A DNA stretch of 46,894 nucleotides from JAWUWD01 sp034112085 (GCA_034112085.1 JAWUWD010000004.1:1-46894); one strand, 5' to 3'. Positions 35,095 to 44,734 are shown, counted from the stretch's first letter. Notes: a model not told the origin generated them from the letters alone. Numbers and translations are program-made.

Positions 35095-38000
35095 TTATTC
35101 CCCCATCAATTTATTTAGAATATCTATAGCAGCTTCTGATATGACGGTGCCTGGTCCAAATACACCCGCCACACCTGCTTTATACAAGAAGTCATAATCA
35201 TTAGGAGGGATCACTCCACCAGCGGTCACCATTATGTCTCCTCTGCCTAGTTTTTTAAGGCATTTGATTAGTTCAGGAATTAGCGTTTTATGACCAGCTG
35301 CCAAACTTGATGCACCTATGATGTGTACGTCATTCTCAACGGCTTGTTTAGCTACTTCGTCAGGAGTTTGAAATAGAGGGCCTATATCAACATCGAACCC
35401 AAGGTCCGCAAAGCTTGTAGCGATTACTTTTGCACCACGATCATGCCCGTCTTGTCCCATTTTGGCGACTAGTATACGTGGTCTTCTTCCTTCCAATGCG
35501 GCAAATTCATCAGATAGTTTTTGCGCTTTGATAAATCCTTTATCCATTTTAGCTTCTCCTGAATATACTCCTGAAATTGATCTTATAGTTGCTTTATGTC
35601 TTCCGAATACTTCTTCCATTGCTGAAGAAATTTCACCGAGTGAGGCTCTTTCTCTAGCAGCATCCACTGCCAAAGCTAAAAGATTGCCTTTGCCAGATCG
35701 AGCAGCTTGAGTTATGGCAGTTAACGCTTCTTTAGTTTTTTCTTCTTTTCGCTCCGCTTTAAGTTTTTGTAGTCTAGCGATCTGTCCGTCCCGCACTTTC
35801 GTATTGTCAACTTCCAAAAGTTCGATGTCAGTTTTTTCATCAGTTTTGAATCGATTGACACCAACGATCACATCTTTACCAGAGTCAATACGTGCTTGCT
35901 TTCTTGCAGCAGCTTCCTCTATTTTCATTTTAGGCAACCCTGTCTCGATTGCTTTGGTCATTCCACCAAGTTCTTCCACTTCCTCGATAAGTTTCCATGC
36001 CTTATCTACCAAGTCATGCGTCAATTTTTCTATATAGTAAGAACCACCCCATGGATCAACGACCTTCGTTATGTTGGTTTCATTCTGAAGGTACAACTGT
36101 GTATTTCTGGCGATTCTAGCCGAAAAGTCAGTAGGTAATGCGATAGCTTCATCTAGTGCGTTAGTGTGAAGTGATTGTGTTCCTCCTAGTGCAGCTGCCA
36201 TCGCCTCAACGGTGGTACGTGCAACATTGTTATATGGGTCTTGTTCTGTGAGACTCCATCCTGAAGTTTGACAATGTGTGCGCAGAGCCAATGACTTAGG
36301 ATTTTTAGGATTGAATTGCTTGACCAATTTAGCCCAAATCATTCTGCCGGCTCGCATTTTGGCGATTTCCATAAAGTGATTCATACCTACTGCCCAAAAG
36401 AATGACAATCTTGGAGCAAATACATCTATGTCCATTCCAGCATTGACACCAGTTCTTAGATATTCCAATCCATCAGCTAGCGTATATGCCAATTCTATGT
36501 CGGCAGTAGCTCCAGCTTCTTGCATGTGATAGCCACTGATGCTGATAGAGTTGAATTTTGGCATATTCTGAGAAGTGTATTCGAATATGTCTGAAATAAT
36601 TTTCATTGATGGAGCAGGAGGGTATATGTAAGTATTCCTCACCATGAACTCCTTCAAAATATCATTTTGAATGGTACCAATCAGCTGATCAGCTTTCACA
36701 CCTTGTTCCTCTGCGGCCACAATGTAAAATGCCAAGATGGGAACTACTGCACCATTCATAGTCATAGAAACAGACATCTTATCCAATGGAATCTGATCGA
36801 AGAGTACTTTCATATCTAAGATCGAATCAATGGCTACTCCTGCCTTTCCAACATCACCAGTCACGCGTGGGTGATCAGAGTCATATCCTCTATGTGTGGC
36901 TAAGTCAAAGGCTACGGATAGTCCTTTTTGACCCGCAGCGAGATTTCTTCTATAGAACGCATTGGAGTCTTCGGCTGTAGAGAACCCTGCATATTGACGT
37001 ACAGTCCAAGGTCTTCCTGCATACATAGTTGAGTATGGTCCTCTGAGAAATGGAGCAATTCCTGCGGTGAACCCTAAGTGCTCAACTGATGCTAGGTCAC
37101 CCTTACTGTAATGTGATTTGACTTTAATCTGTTCGGCCGTATTCCATTCTGTGATGGTAGAAGGATTCTTTTGACTAGTTGATTTCGCAGGAAAAGAGAC
37201 TTCCAAGTCATTTGTTTGTTGTGATTGGAATTTGGACCAAGCCGCTTTGATGATGACATCCGTCAAATGCTCTAAGTAATAAGAGCCAGCAGCTGGGTCA
37301 GCTACTTTATTGAAGTAAGATTCTTCTTTAAGTATATTTGAGATGTTTCGAGCGACACGCCTCTGCATACTATCTGTATTGTCTTCTGGAACTACTGATA
37401 AAGCACTTGTGCCTCCGATAATGGCAGCCATTGCGGCAGTAGCCCCTTTGAGCATATTACCATGTGGTGCATAAGCCTCGTCTGTGAATGTAGTGCAAAT
37501 ACAATGTATGTAATGATCATTCGGAGATAGGTCAGTAGTCCCTAATGATATAAGTAACTGATCTAAGAGAATTCTTAATGCACGAATTTTGGCGATCGAT
37601 GCAAAATAATCGGTGCCAATATTAAGCTCGAATCTGAGTGCACTTGCAATCACTGATGTTTCATATCCATCACTACCTAGCTGTCTTAAGGTTGAAACAG
37701 TATTATTTAATATATTGGATAATTCATTGACTGGGTCAGTATCATTTCCAGAAACACTAATTGTTTTCAATAAAGGAAAATGCTTTTTGAAAACGAGCAA
37801 TTCTTTGATGGCTGCTGAATCTTGATTTCCAGCAATTAGACAACCGCTAACCTTAGCAAGATCGTATTGATTTACTTTGGTGAACTCTAAATATTGGTTA
37901 GCCAATTCTATCATACCTTTCTCGACTGAGAAAGTCACATGACAATGCTCAAGTAAAATATCATTGAGAAGTAGTGTGAGATCAATATTGCCATTTTCGA

Positions 38001-38325
38001 TAACGAAGTTGAGTCCATCAGCGCCATTCATTAATGCAAGCATAGCTTCTCCATTGGCAGTCTTTGCATCACCAACTATGATGTTGATCTTATTAATCCA
38101 AGAACGACTGGCTCCATCAGCTTGCCCCAACACTGTGGGGTTGAGTTGATAGTCATCCAAATATTCTAATCCTTTAAGGTCTTCAGCACTATAATAAGGA
38201 GATAACTTGATGTCATCATTTAGCGCCCATTGGTATTTTTCAAATACTGGTGTCCCTTTAAGATCATCAGTAGCTTTGTCGATCCACTCTTGTTTTGAAG
38301 ATTTGTCAAACGCCTTAAATAGCAT
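35095..38325 (-). CDS. mutA-mutB: Methylmalonyl-CoA mutase, MutA-MutB fusion
   Basis: 1076 residues in one frame. Residues 1-400 correspond to the small subunit MutA without its degenerate B12 domain (for example GTDYFASIAKIRALRILLDQ, VADPAAGSYYLEHLT). From about 405 a complete large subunit MutB follows, with substrate barrel YSTMYAGRPWTVRQYAGFST, GLSVAFDLATHRGYDSDHPR and DPWGGSYYIEKLT, then the cobalamin-binding domain (948-1076) with DGHDRGAK, H961 being the lower axial cobalt ligand, and GASSLAAGH, then TAGGVIP. It interconverts methylmalonyl-CoA and succinyl-CoA. Most bacteria encode two genes; the heterodimer is a single chain here. A 26-bp palindrome lies 17 nt before the start. No MeaB-type chaperone gene is nearby. 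Confidence 0.92.
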   Translation of the reverse strand: MLFKAFDKSSKQEWIDKATDDLKGTPVFEKYQWALNDDIKLSPYYSAEDLKGLEYLDDYQLNPTVLGQADGASRSWINKINIIVGDAKTANGEAMLALMNGADGLNFVIENGNIDLTLLLNDILLEHCHVTFSVEKGMIELANQYLEFTKVNQYDLAKVSGCLIAGNQDSAAIKELLVFKKHFPLLKTISVSGNDTDPVNELSNILNNTVSTLRQLGSDGYETSVIASALRFELNIGTDYFASIAKIRALRILLDQLLISLGTTDLSPNDHYIHCICTTFTDEAYAPHGNMLKGATAAMAAIIGGTSALSVVPEDNTDSMQRRVARNISNILKEESYFNKVADPAAGSYYLEHLTDVIIKAAWSKFQSQQTNDLEVSFPAKSTSQKNPSTITEWNTAEQIKVKSHYSKGDLASVEHLGFTAGIAPFLRGPYSTMYAGRPWTVRQYAGFSTAEDSNAFYRRNLAAGQKGLSVAFDLATHRGYDSDHPRVTGDVGKAGVAIDSILDMKVLFDQIPLDKMSVSMTMNGAVVPILAFYIVAAEEQGVKADQLIGTIQNDILKEFMVRNTYIYPPAPSMKIISDIFEYTSQNMPKFNSISISGYHMQEAGATADIELAYTLADGLEYLRTGVNAGMDIDVFAPRLSFFWAVGMNHFMEIAKMRAGRMIWAKLVKQFNPKNPKSLALRTHCQTSGWSLTEQDPYNNVARTTVEAMAAALGGTQSLHTNALDEAIALPTDFSARIARNTQLYLQNETNITKVVDPWGGSYYIEKLTHDLVDKAWKLIEEVEELGGMTKAIETGLPKMKIEEAAARKQARIDSGKDVIVGVNRFKTDEKTDIELLEVDNTKVRDGQIARLQKLKAERKEEKTKEALTAITQAARSGKGNLLALAVDAARERASLGEISSAMEEVFGRHKATIRSISGVYSGEAKMDKGFIKAQKLSDEFAALEGRRPRILVAKMGQDGHDRGAKVIATSFADLGFDVDIGPLFQTPDEVAKQAVENDVHIIGASSLAAGHKTLIPELIKCLKKLGRGDIMVTAGGVIPPNDYDFLYKAGVAGVFGPGTVISEAAIDILNKLMGE

Positions 38326-38341
38326 ATTTTTTTGATTGGTA

Positions 38342-38367
38342 ATTTTATCTTAAAGTTAAGATAAAAT
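38342..38367. promoter_or_regulatory. Perfect 26-bp palindrome upstream of the mutase gene
   Basis: ATTTTATCTTAA (38342-38353) and TTAAGATAAAAT (38356-38367) are perfect inverted arms around AG, centred 29 nt before the start codon (38325). Length and symmetry fit an operator for a dimeric helix-turn-helix regulator, for example of the TetR type often found with acyl-CoA genes. No regulator gene is adjacent. It could also act as a hairpin in the mRNA leader. Confidence 0.6.
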
Positions 38368-38459
38368 CATCACCTGAGAGAATATCATATCCAATAACTA
38401 GTCACCTATTTGTTTCAATTCTAAATTCTTGTCTGGTGATACTTAAAATAATACTAAAA

Positions 38460-39509
38460 TTACATATCAATATTGTTGATGTTCTCGAATGGAGCTGGAA
38501 TCTTATCTGGATCTTCATCAATCAACTGTAAAATATCTCTTGTGATTCCTCTCGAAATGTTAGAAATCGGCACATCATTAGGCGTTCCTTCAAAAGGATT
38601 TTCTCCAGCTAGTCCGATACGCAGCATTGTGTTGAATACCCAGATGACGATGACGGTAAAAGGTATGTTGAACCAAACGAAATAAGTACCAATGAAAGGA
38701 TGTACTTCTGATAAATCTAATCCCATTTTAGCGAAAGACGGAATGATAGCCATTGGCAACAGCCACATGAAAATATGCACAAAGTGATAGCCGATGCTAC
38801 CATATTGTTTCGGGTATGGGAAATTTTTGATGCGCTCAGATTTACCTTGAAATGCCGTCAACTCATGTAGCATTTGCTGTAGGTTGAGTAAAGTGAAATC
38901 CCATAATTTCTTTTGATCGGTAAGTTTTCGCAAGTGCTTAGACTGAAGGCTTATTATCGCATTGGGCTTATTGTCCTTAGACATGACATAGTCATACTCT
39001 GACTTAGAAAGAGTTGGTGCTAGTTCTTCCTCAAGAGATGTCTCGTGCTCCGGTATATTGTAATGGAAAGTCGCTTTTTTGTGTTTTGAATCATAAGAAG
39101 CTTCCCAAGTCTTTTTTGTACGCATGGCATAGCGTAACACGGTCAACCATGCGATGTGTCTATTGGTGATGATTTTTAATTCATCGGTTTCATCTTGTGT
39201 GGCCTCGGCATTGTGGATATAGAAACTATCTCTAACGGTAATAATGAATGATCTAGAAGTGTTGACAATTCCACCCCAAATTTTTCGAGCTTCCCAGATT
39301 CTGTCGTATGCTGCATTGTTCTGAAAACCTACCATAAAAGCTACTGCTGTACCGATCAGCCCGACAGGAGCCAGTGGAACTTGTAGCCATTTGATCTGCA
39401 ATAGCTCATAAAGACCAGTGATCACAGTGGCCAAAATGACGAAGAAAAGGAGTTCTTTTTTCGTCCAGATCAATACACTCTTAAATGAGAACCGTCTTTG
39501 TACGTACAT
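38460..39509 (-). CDS. Bestrophin-like anion channel (UPF0187)
   Basis: 349 residues. Membrane segments at about 22-40, 46-62, and a C-terminal pair about 235-255 and 270-292, as in bacterial bestrophin homologues. Diagnostic segments are APVGLIGTAVAFMVGFQNNA, followed by AYDRIWEARKIWGGIVNTSR, and HIFMWLLPMAIIPSF. The C-terminal NPFEGTPNDVPISNISRGI is also a family landmark; the Asp-rich Ca2+-binding clasp of animal bestrophins is represented only by DVPI. Bacterial members form pentameric channels in the inner membrane. Its charged middle section (about 110-200) is longer than the transmembrane core. A single gene; the mutase gene follows on the same strand after 134 nt. Confidence 0.9.
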   Translation of the reverse strand: MYVQRRFSFKSVLIWTKKELLFFVILATVITGLYELLQIKWLQVPLAPVGLIGTAVAFMVGFQNNAAYDRIWEARKIWGGIVNTSRSFIITVRDSFYIHNAEATQDETDELKIITNRHIAWLTVLRYAMRTKKTWEASYDSKHKKATFHYNIPEHETSLEEELAPTLSKSEYDYVMSKDNKPNAIISLQSKHLRKLTDQKKLWDFTLLNLQQMLHELTAFQGKSERIKNFPYPKQYGSIGYHFVHIFMWLLPMAIIPSFAKMGLDLSEVHPFIGTYFVWFNIPFTVIVIWVFNTMLRIGLAGENPFEGTPNDVPISNISRGITRDILQLIDEDPDKIPAPFENINNIDM

Positions 39510-39832
39510 TCGTTTTTTTATTTAAAAATAAGACAATCTAAGGAAGATGGTACACTAACTTTTAATTTTCTTATGATTCTTCTGCATCATTTTCTAAAAT
39601 ATAAGCACTATTAAAATATGCAAGGAGAAAGAATGATATCTATAATCTAATGGGTTTGTATTGATTTTTCAGGGTTAAATGTCTAATTGATTTATTGTAT
39701 TTCAGCTTATCTTATTTCACCTCTTACGACAGACTACTTTTAGAAGCCCACATGCCTTTTTTGCCAATATTGATTTGAATAAAACAGTAAATAGGCATAT
39801 AATGAGATTTGTTTTAATCCAAAAGGTACTAT
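39510..39832. other. Divergent intergenic region (323 bp)
   Basis: AT-rich spacer between the bestrophin gene (minus) and the PAS-kinase gene (plus), which must hold both promoters. No exact TAnnTTTG with a correctly spaced TTTG is present on either strand, no small gene is convincing, and no strong hairpin is seen. Short T-rich and A-rich runs near 39516-39530 lie in front of the bestrophin start. Confidence 0.6.
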
Positions 39833-42418
39833 ATGAGTGACATTCAAGCAATTATAGATGGACTAACTGATGCTGTATTTGTATGTCAGCCTGTAACATC
39901 TAAGGTTTTATATGTCAATAAATCTTGTACCCAAGTTTATGGCTATCCAACCCAGAAACTATTAAGTCAAGGGCTGAAATTGATACTATCCGACTCCAAA
40001 GAACATGGAACTAATGAAGAATCCAAAATATCTAATAAAGTACAACAGGGTGAAAGTATAAAAGTTGTAAGAGAATTAAAAAATGCTGCAGGAGGTCATC
40101 TTTGGGGAGAAGTTACGACTAACCAGATAGAGGTAAAGGCGGTGAAATATCTTTTGATTACCGTAAGAGATATTTCTGCTCAGAAGAAAGCAACTGATGC
40201 ATTAGAGGATCGCGAGCTATTGTTAGATTCGATTAATCATAATATTTCTGAAGGCGTCTATCGGAGTTACTCCAATGGAGGTCTCATTTATGCCAATGAT
40301 GCATTTGCAAAGATGTTCGGTTATAAAAGTGTGGATGAAATAATGAGAGTGAAATCTTTAGACTTATATGCAAAGCCAAAGGATAGGAAAGGTGTGACGC
40401 CCACAGTTTTGGAATTGGGATACCGTTCTAATGTTGAAACTCATTTTAAGCGAAAGGACGGGGGTACATTTTGGGGATTAAATAGTTTTGTACTTACCCG
40501 AGATCATAACGGCATTGATATTTTTGACGGAGCAGTCAGAGATATTACTGTAGAGCGCGAATCTCAACAGAAGATAGAAGAGAGTCAGCGTATTCTGGAA
40601 TCAATAAATCGTAACATTTCAGAAGGTTTATATCGAAGTTATTCTAAAGGAGGCCTAATTTATGCCAATAATGCATTTGCCAAGATGTTTGGTTACGAAA
40701 ATGCAGAAGCGATATTGAAGGTAAAGTCCTTGGAGCTTTATGCGAAACCTAAAGACAGGAAAGGAGTGACACCAACAGTGTTAGAATTGGGGTATCGATC
40801 TAACGTTGAAACGCATTTTAAAAGGAAGGATGGAAGTACATTCTGGGGGTTAAATAGCTTCGTGCTTACCAATGATCATGATGGTAACGATATTTTTGAT
40901 GGAGCAGTAAGAGATATCACATCAGAACGAGAATCTCAAAAGAAGATAGAAGAAAGCCAGCGTATTCTTGAATCAATTAATCGTAATATTTCAGAAGGAT
41001 TATACAGGAGCTATTCCAAAGGAGGGCTTATATACGCGAATGATGCATTTGCCAGGATGTTTGGATATAAAAACGCAGAAGAAATCTTAAAAGTAAGATC
41101 TTTGGAACTTTATGCGAAAGCTAAAGACAGGAAAGGCGTGACTCCAACAGTATTGGAAATGGGATATCGATCCAATGTTGAGACGCATTTTAAACGAAAG
41201 GATGGCAGCACCTTTTGGGGATTAAACAGTTTTGTCCTTACTAGCGATCATGATGGGAATGATATATTTGATGGGGCTGTACAGGATATTACTGATGAGC
41301 GTGAATCCCAACGAAAAATAGAAGAGAGCCAACGTATACTTGAATCAATCAACCGCAATATATCAGAGGGCCTATACAGAAGTTATTCCAAGGGAGGATT
41401 AATTTATGCTAATGATGCATTTGCCCAGATGTTCGGTTATAAAAATGCAGAAGAGATATTGAAGGTGAAGTCCTTGGAGCTTTATGCAAAACCTAAAGAC
41501 AGGAAGGGTGTGACACCGACAGTGTTAGAAATGGGCTATCGCTCCAATGTTGAAACACATTTTAAGCGAAAGGATGGAAGTATGTTTTGGGGGTTGAACA
41601 GTTTTGTACTCACCAGCGATCATGATGGTAATGATATATTTGATGGAGCAGTAAGAGATGTTAGCAGCGAAAAAATAGCTGCTGAAGAACTGAATAGTCT
41701 AAATAATGAGTTGGTTGAGAGAAATTTCGAACTTGATCAACTTGTTTACAAAACATCTCATGATCTAAGATCACCTTTGAGATCGATGCTGGGACTGACC
41801 AATCTCATGAAGGTCGAGAATACTTCTCTCGAAGCAAATTATTTTGAGAAAATAGAAGATAGGATTTTAAAAATGGATGGTTTCATCAAGTCTATGCTTG
41901 ATTATTCGAGAGCCAGCAGATTGGATTTGAAGAAGGAGAAGGTTGACTTTAAAGATCTAATCGCAGAATGCGTTGGCAACTTGGAGTATTTGGATGGCTT
42001 TCAAGAATTCACCATCATCCAAAATTATCATAAAGAAATCGCCATAGCCTATCTTGATAGATTACGTTTGGCAATAGTTTTTAGCAACATTATTTCCAAT
42101 GCCTTCAAGTACCGAAAAACAAGCGCTAAAAAGAGTGTTCTGAAAATTGATGTGAGAATAGAGAACCATATGCTAAAAATCGTTTTCGAGGACAATGGAA
42201 TAGGCATCGCTAAGAAGTACCTTAATAAAGTGTTTGATATGTTTTATCGTGCCACAGAAATGTCTGAAGGCTCTGGCCTAGGGATGTATATTGTGAAACA
42301 GGCACTTGATAAGTTAAATGGCACAATCCGTATTGAAAGTAAACTCCGAGTGGGCACAAAAATACATATTGAAATCCCAGAAATGAGCTTAGAAATGAAA
42401 TATGCCAGACGGAATTGA
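39833..42418 (+). CDS. Soluble sensor histidine kinase with five PAS domains, four of them near-identical tandem copies
   Basis: 861 residues, no transmembrane segment. PAS 1 (about 1-120) is distinct. Four units of exactly 124 residues follow, starting at residues 133, 257, 381 and 505 with SINxNISEG, each containing YRSYSxGGLIYAN, then DRKGVTPTVLE, GYRSNVETHFKRKDG, FWGLNSFVLT and DIFDGAV. The H box is KTSHDLRSPLRS with H643, the N box SNIISNAFKY with N756, G1 DNGIGI (787-792) and G2 GSGLGMYI (813-820). The kinase part resembles phytochrome/PAS-type kinases with a DLRSPL H box. There is no receiver domain, so the partner regulator is elsewhere. PAS ligands cannot be inferred. It stands alone on the plus strand. 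Confidence 0.92.
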   Translation: MSDIQAIIDGLTDAVFVCQPVTSKVLYVNKSCTQVYGYPTQKLLSQGLKLILSDSKEHGTNEESKISNKVQQGESIKVVRELKNAAGGHLWGEVTTNQIEVKAVKYLLITVRDISAQKKATDALEDRELLLDSINHNISEGVYRSYSNGGLIYANDAFAKMFGYKSVDEIMRVKSLDLYAKPKDRKGVTPTVLELGYRSNVETHFKRKDGGTFWGLNSFVLTRDHNGIDIFDGAVRDITVERESQQKIEESQRILESINRNISEGLYRSYSKGGLIYANNAFAKMFGYENAEAILKVKSLELYAKPKDRKGVTPTVLELGYRSNVETHFKRKDGSTFWGLNSFVLTNDHDGNDIFDGAVRDITSERESQKKIEESQRILESINRNISEGLYRSYSKGGLIYANDAFARMFGYKNAEEILKVRSLELYAKAKDRKGVTPTVLEMGYRSNVETHFKRKDGSTFWGLNSFVLTSDHDGNDIFDGAVQDITDERESQRKIEESQRILESINRNISEGLYRSYSKGGLIYANDAFAQMFGYKNAEEILKVKSLELYAKPKDRKGVTPTVLEMGYRSNVETHFKRKDGSMFWGLNSFVLTSDHDGNDIFDGAVRDVSSEKIAAEELNSLNNELVERNFELDQLVYKTSHDLRSPLRSMLGLTNLMKVENTSLEANYFEKIEDRILKMDGFIKSMLDYSRASRLDLKKEKVDFKDLIAECVGNLEYLDGFQEFTIIQNYHKEIAIAYLDRLRLAIVFSNIISNAFKYRKTSAKKSVLKIDVRIENHMLKIVFEDNGIGIAKKYLNKVFDMFYRATEMSEGSGLGMYIVKQALDKLNGTIRIESKLRVGTKIHIEIPEMSLEMKYARRN
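40229..41657 (+). repeat. Tandem 372-bp repeats encoding PAS units
   Basis: Units begin at 40229, 40601, 40973 and 41345. The period is exactly 372 bp and in frame. The last unit is complete to about 41657, where its sequence leaves the repeat and enters the linker to the kinase core. Many codons differ synonymously between units, while the proteins differ at only a few positions per unit (for example at the residues around KxxxEEIxxV). This indicates old duplications kept under protein-level selection. Confidence 0.9.
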
Positions 42419-42648
42419 TTTGAAATACATGAAATTGATCCCAAATGACAAGCGAAGGGGTTTATTTGGAGCAAGTGGACTCCCAAGTGGAGATAGATTG
42501 CATACTGGCTACTGGTCCGCCTTTGAAACTCTTGTCACATCCTATTTCTTTAGAACGAGAATGAACCCTCTAGTGCCGTCCATCACATCCGTCATTGGCA
42601 TTTTATAAATAATCAGTAAATTCAACACTGAATTAATCAGCCTAAACT

Positions 42649-44301
42649 ATGAAGAACGCCCTGAGTCTTATTGTACTTGCTATGAGCCTATTGGCTTGTA
42701 ATCAAAAGAATACAGAATTAGCAGAAAGTAAAGTCATCAAGCCAGAAGATATTGCGAGTTGTGGATCACCGGCTCCCGTTACCGCTTCTGAGGAAGCTTA
42801 CATCATTAAGACCATCAATCTGATCCCAGAAGCCTTAGGAGTGTATGAGCGATCTGTTCAGACAAAGAACCCACAAGCACAGGACTTTTTTAATCAGGGT
42901 ATTCAATTAAGATATGCATTTGCTGTTGGAGAAGCGATCAGTTCATTTCGTGAAGCGCAGAAATTGGATTCTACTAACGCCATGTTCTATTGGGGAGAAG
43001 CTTGGGCGCTAGGATCATACCTCAATGGTCACATGCGGGCTAACAAATCAGTACTAGCGTTGGCAGCTGCAGAAAAAGCAATAACATTGATCAATGATCA
43101 AACTAGTGCCGTTGATCAGGCACTTATTGAAGCATTGAATGTGCGATATGTTGAGGAGTTTGAGTATGATGACCGTAGAGTGCAAGACTCCTTGTATGCA
43201 GATGCCATGGCAAGTGTTTACGAGCAATTCCCTGAGGACTTCGAAGTAGCTACGCTTTATGCAGGAGCCTTATTTTTATTAGAACCTAGAAGAGGTACTA
43301 GGGAAATGGACAATCCTCGACTGATGGTGATCCATGATGTGCTTGAAGAAGTACTGGCAAAAAATATTGAACATCCTGGTGCGTGCCATTTATACATCCA
43401 TGCTACTGAGTCCACTGATCGACCAGAGTTAGGTGCGGCTTGTGCGGACTTTCTTGGTAACACAATACCGGGAGCCAGTCATATCAATCACATGCCTTCT
43501 CATACTTATAATGAGATTGGAAGATGGGGCGATGCGGTTCGATCCAACCTGCAAGCCTCACTCACGGACAAACGTGCCAAAGCTGAAGGTAATGCCATCT
43601 CCACTTACGCTGCTCACAACTTGCACATGCTGCTATACTCAGCAGCCTATGACGGTCAAGGTGCGATTGCGATGCAGGCTGGTAGAGACTATGCGAAGAT
43701 TACTGATAATCCAGTATATCATGCACTCACCGCAATACGCTTTGGACGATTTGATGAAGTCCTTGCAACTGAACGACCGAAAGATGGTATTATCTCACAA
43801 AATATTTGGGACTTCTGTCAAGGCTACGCCAAGTTGAAAACTGGAGAGTTTGATTTTGCCAAATTATATCTTGCAAGAGTCAAAGCTACTGCTGATACCA
43901 CGACCGCTGAGTTTCGCTACGAGCCCGGAGCTCCTCATCTCAAAGTGCTCGCAGGAATATTAGAAGGAGAAATCGCATGGGATGAAGGCAACAAAACTGC
44001 TGCGATCATTGCTTTCAAAAAAGCTGTTATAGAAGAAGACAAACTCCCTTATAGCGAACCTGAGCCAGTGCCATTTGCCGCCAGACATTGGTTGGGAGCT
44101 GCCCAACTTGAGCAGGGGCAATATGCAGCCGCTGAGAAAACCTATACTGAGGAATTAGCGGACCATCCACACAATGGCTGGTCTTTCTTTGGGCTGAGAG
44201 AAGCACTAAATGGGCAAAGTAAAACAACAGATGAAGTCGAACAAGCTTATGTCGAAAGTTGGTCTCGCGCAGATACTTATTTATCCGAATCTAAATTTTA
44301 A
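42649..44301 (+). CDS. TPR-containing lipoprotein of unknown function
   Basis: 550 residues. The signal peptide ends in a lipobox LLAC with C17 as predicted lipidation site, so the protein is an envelope lipoprotein. The mature part contains helical repeats of TPR type, for example FFNQGIQLRYAFAVGEAISS followed by FREAQKLDSTNAMFYWGEAWA, and NKTAAIIAFKKAVIEED, then LGAAQLEQGQYAAAEKTYTE near the C-terminus. The central part contains several His-rich stretches (HPGACHLYIHATEST, HINHMPSHTYNEIGRW, YAAHNLHML) whose spacing suggests metal binding or a catalytic site; I do not recognise an enzyme family. It begins the three-gene plus-strand run lipoprotein, DoxX, amidohydrolase; 10 nt separate it from the DoxX gene. 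Confidence 0.75.
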   Translation: MKNALSLIVLAMSLLACNQKNTELAESKVIKPEDIASCGSPAPVTASEEAYIIKTINLIPEALGVYERSVQTKNPQAQDFFNQGIQLRYAFAVGEAISSFREAQKLDSTNAMFYWGEAWALGSYLNGHMRANKSVLALAAAEKAITLINDQTSAVDQALIEALNVRYVEEFEYDDRRVQDSLYADAMASVYEQFPEDFEVATLYAGALFLLEPRRGTREMDNPRLMVIHDVLEEVLAKNIEHPGACHLYIHATESTDRPELGAACADFLGNTIPGASHINHMPSHTYNEIGRWGDAVRSNLQASLTDKRAKAEGNAISTYAAHNLHMLLYSAAYDGQGAIAMQAGRDYAKITDNPVYHALTAIRFGRFDEVLATERPKDGIISQNIWDFCQGYAKLKTGEFDFAKLYLARVKATADTTTAEFRYEPGAPHLKVLAGILEGEIAWDEGNKTAAIIAFKKAVIEEDKLPYSEPEPVPFAARHWLGAAQLEQGQYAAAEKTYTEELADHPHNGWSFFGLREALNGQSKTTDEVEQAYVESWSRADTYLSESKF

Positions 44302-44311
44302 GAATAGAACT

Positions 44312-44734
44312 ATGATCAAACAATTTTTAAAAACTAAAACAAGCGATAAGAGCATAGATATAGCCATACTAATACTGCGCATTACTGTGATGGCTTTTAT
44401 GTTGGCACATGGCTTTCCTAAGCTGATGAAACTGTTGGCAGGTGGTGAAATTAAGTTTGCTGACCCAATTGGTTTGGGAATGACGTTCACACTAGTCCTA
44501 GCGGTGTTTTCTGAGTTTCTATGCTCGATCTTAATAGGTATTGGATTGGCCACTCGGTTAGCGACTCTTCCATTGATCGTGACCATGGTCATTGCAGCAT
44601 TCGTGTCGCATGCAGATGATCCATTTGGTTCCAAGGAAAAAGCATTGCTTTACCTGCTGATCTATTTAGTCTTATTTTTAGTGGGCAGTCGAAAGTACTC
44701 TGTTGACTATAAGATGTTCCATCAGAGGAGGTAA
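44312..44734 (+). CDS. DoxX family membrane protein
   Basis: 140 residues from the ATG at 44312; longer frames run back into the preceding gene and are rejected. Four hydrophobic segments (about 17-35, 50-72, 78-95, 108-128) and the pattern LRITVMAFMLAHGFPKLMKL, then VFSEFLCSILIGIGLATRLA and ALLYLLIYLVLFLVGSRKYS match the DoxX family of small inner-membrane proteins. Some relatives are linked to quinone redox or sulfur metabolism, but most are uncharacterised. 10 nt after the TPR lipoprotein gene, so probably co-transcribed. Confidence 0.85.
   Translation: MIKQFLKTKTSDKSIDIAILILRITVMAFMLAHGFPKLMKLLAGGEIKFADPIGLGMTFTLVLAVFSEFLCSILIGIGLATRLATLPLIVTMVIAAFVSHADDPFGSKEKALLYLLIYLVLFLVGSRKYSVDYKMFHQRR

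Noticed and set aside
23196..39736. Eleven-base match TTACGACAGAC before ung (23196) and before the PAS kinase (39725)
   Set aside because: Matches of this length are expected by chance in a 47-kb window, and flanking bases differ.
42402..42608. 68-codon plus-strand frame overlapping the end of the PAS kinase gene
   Set aside because: No recognisable family, an overlap of 17 nt with the kinase gene and no start signals. Treated as chance reading frame in a 230-bp gap.
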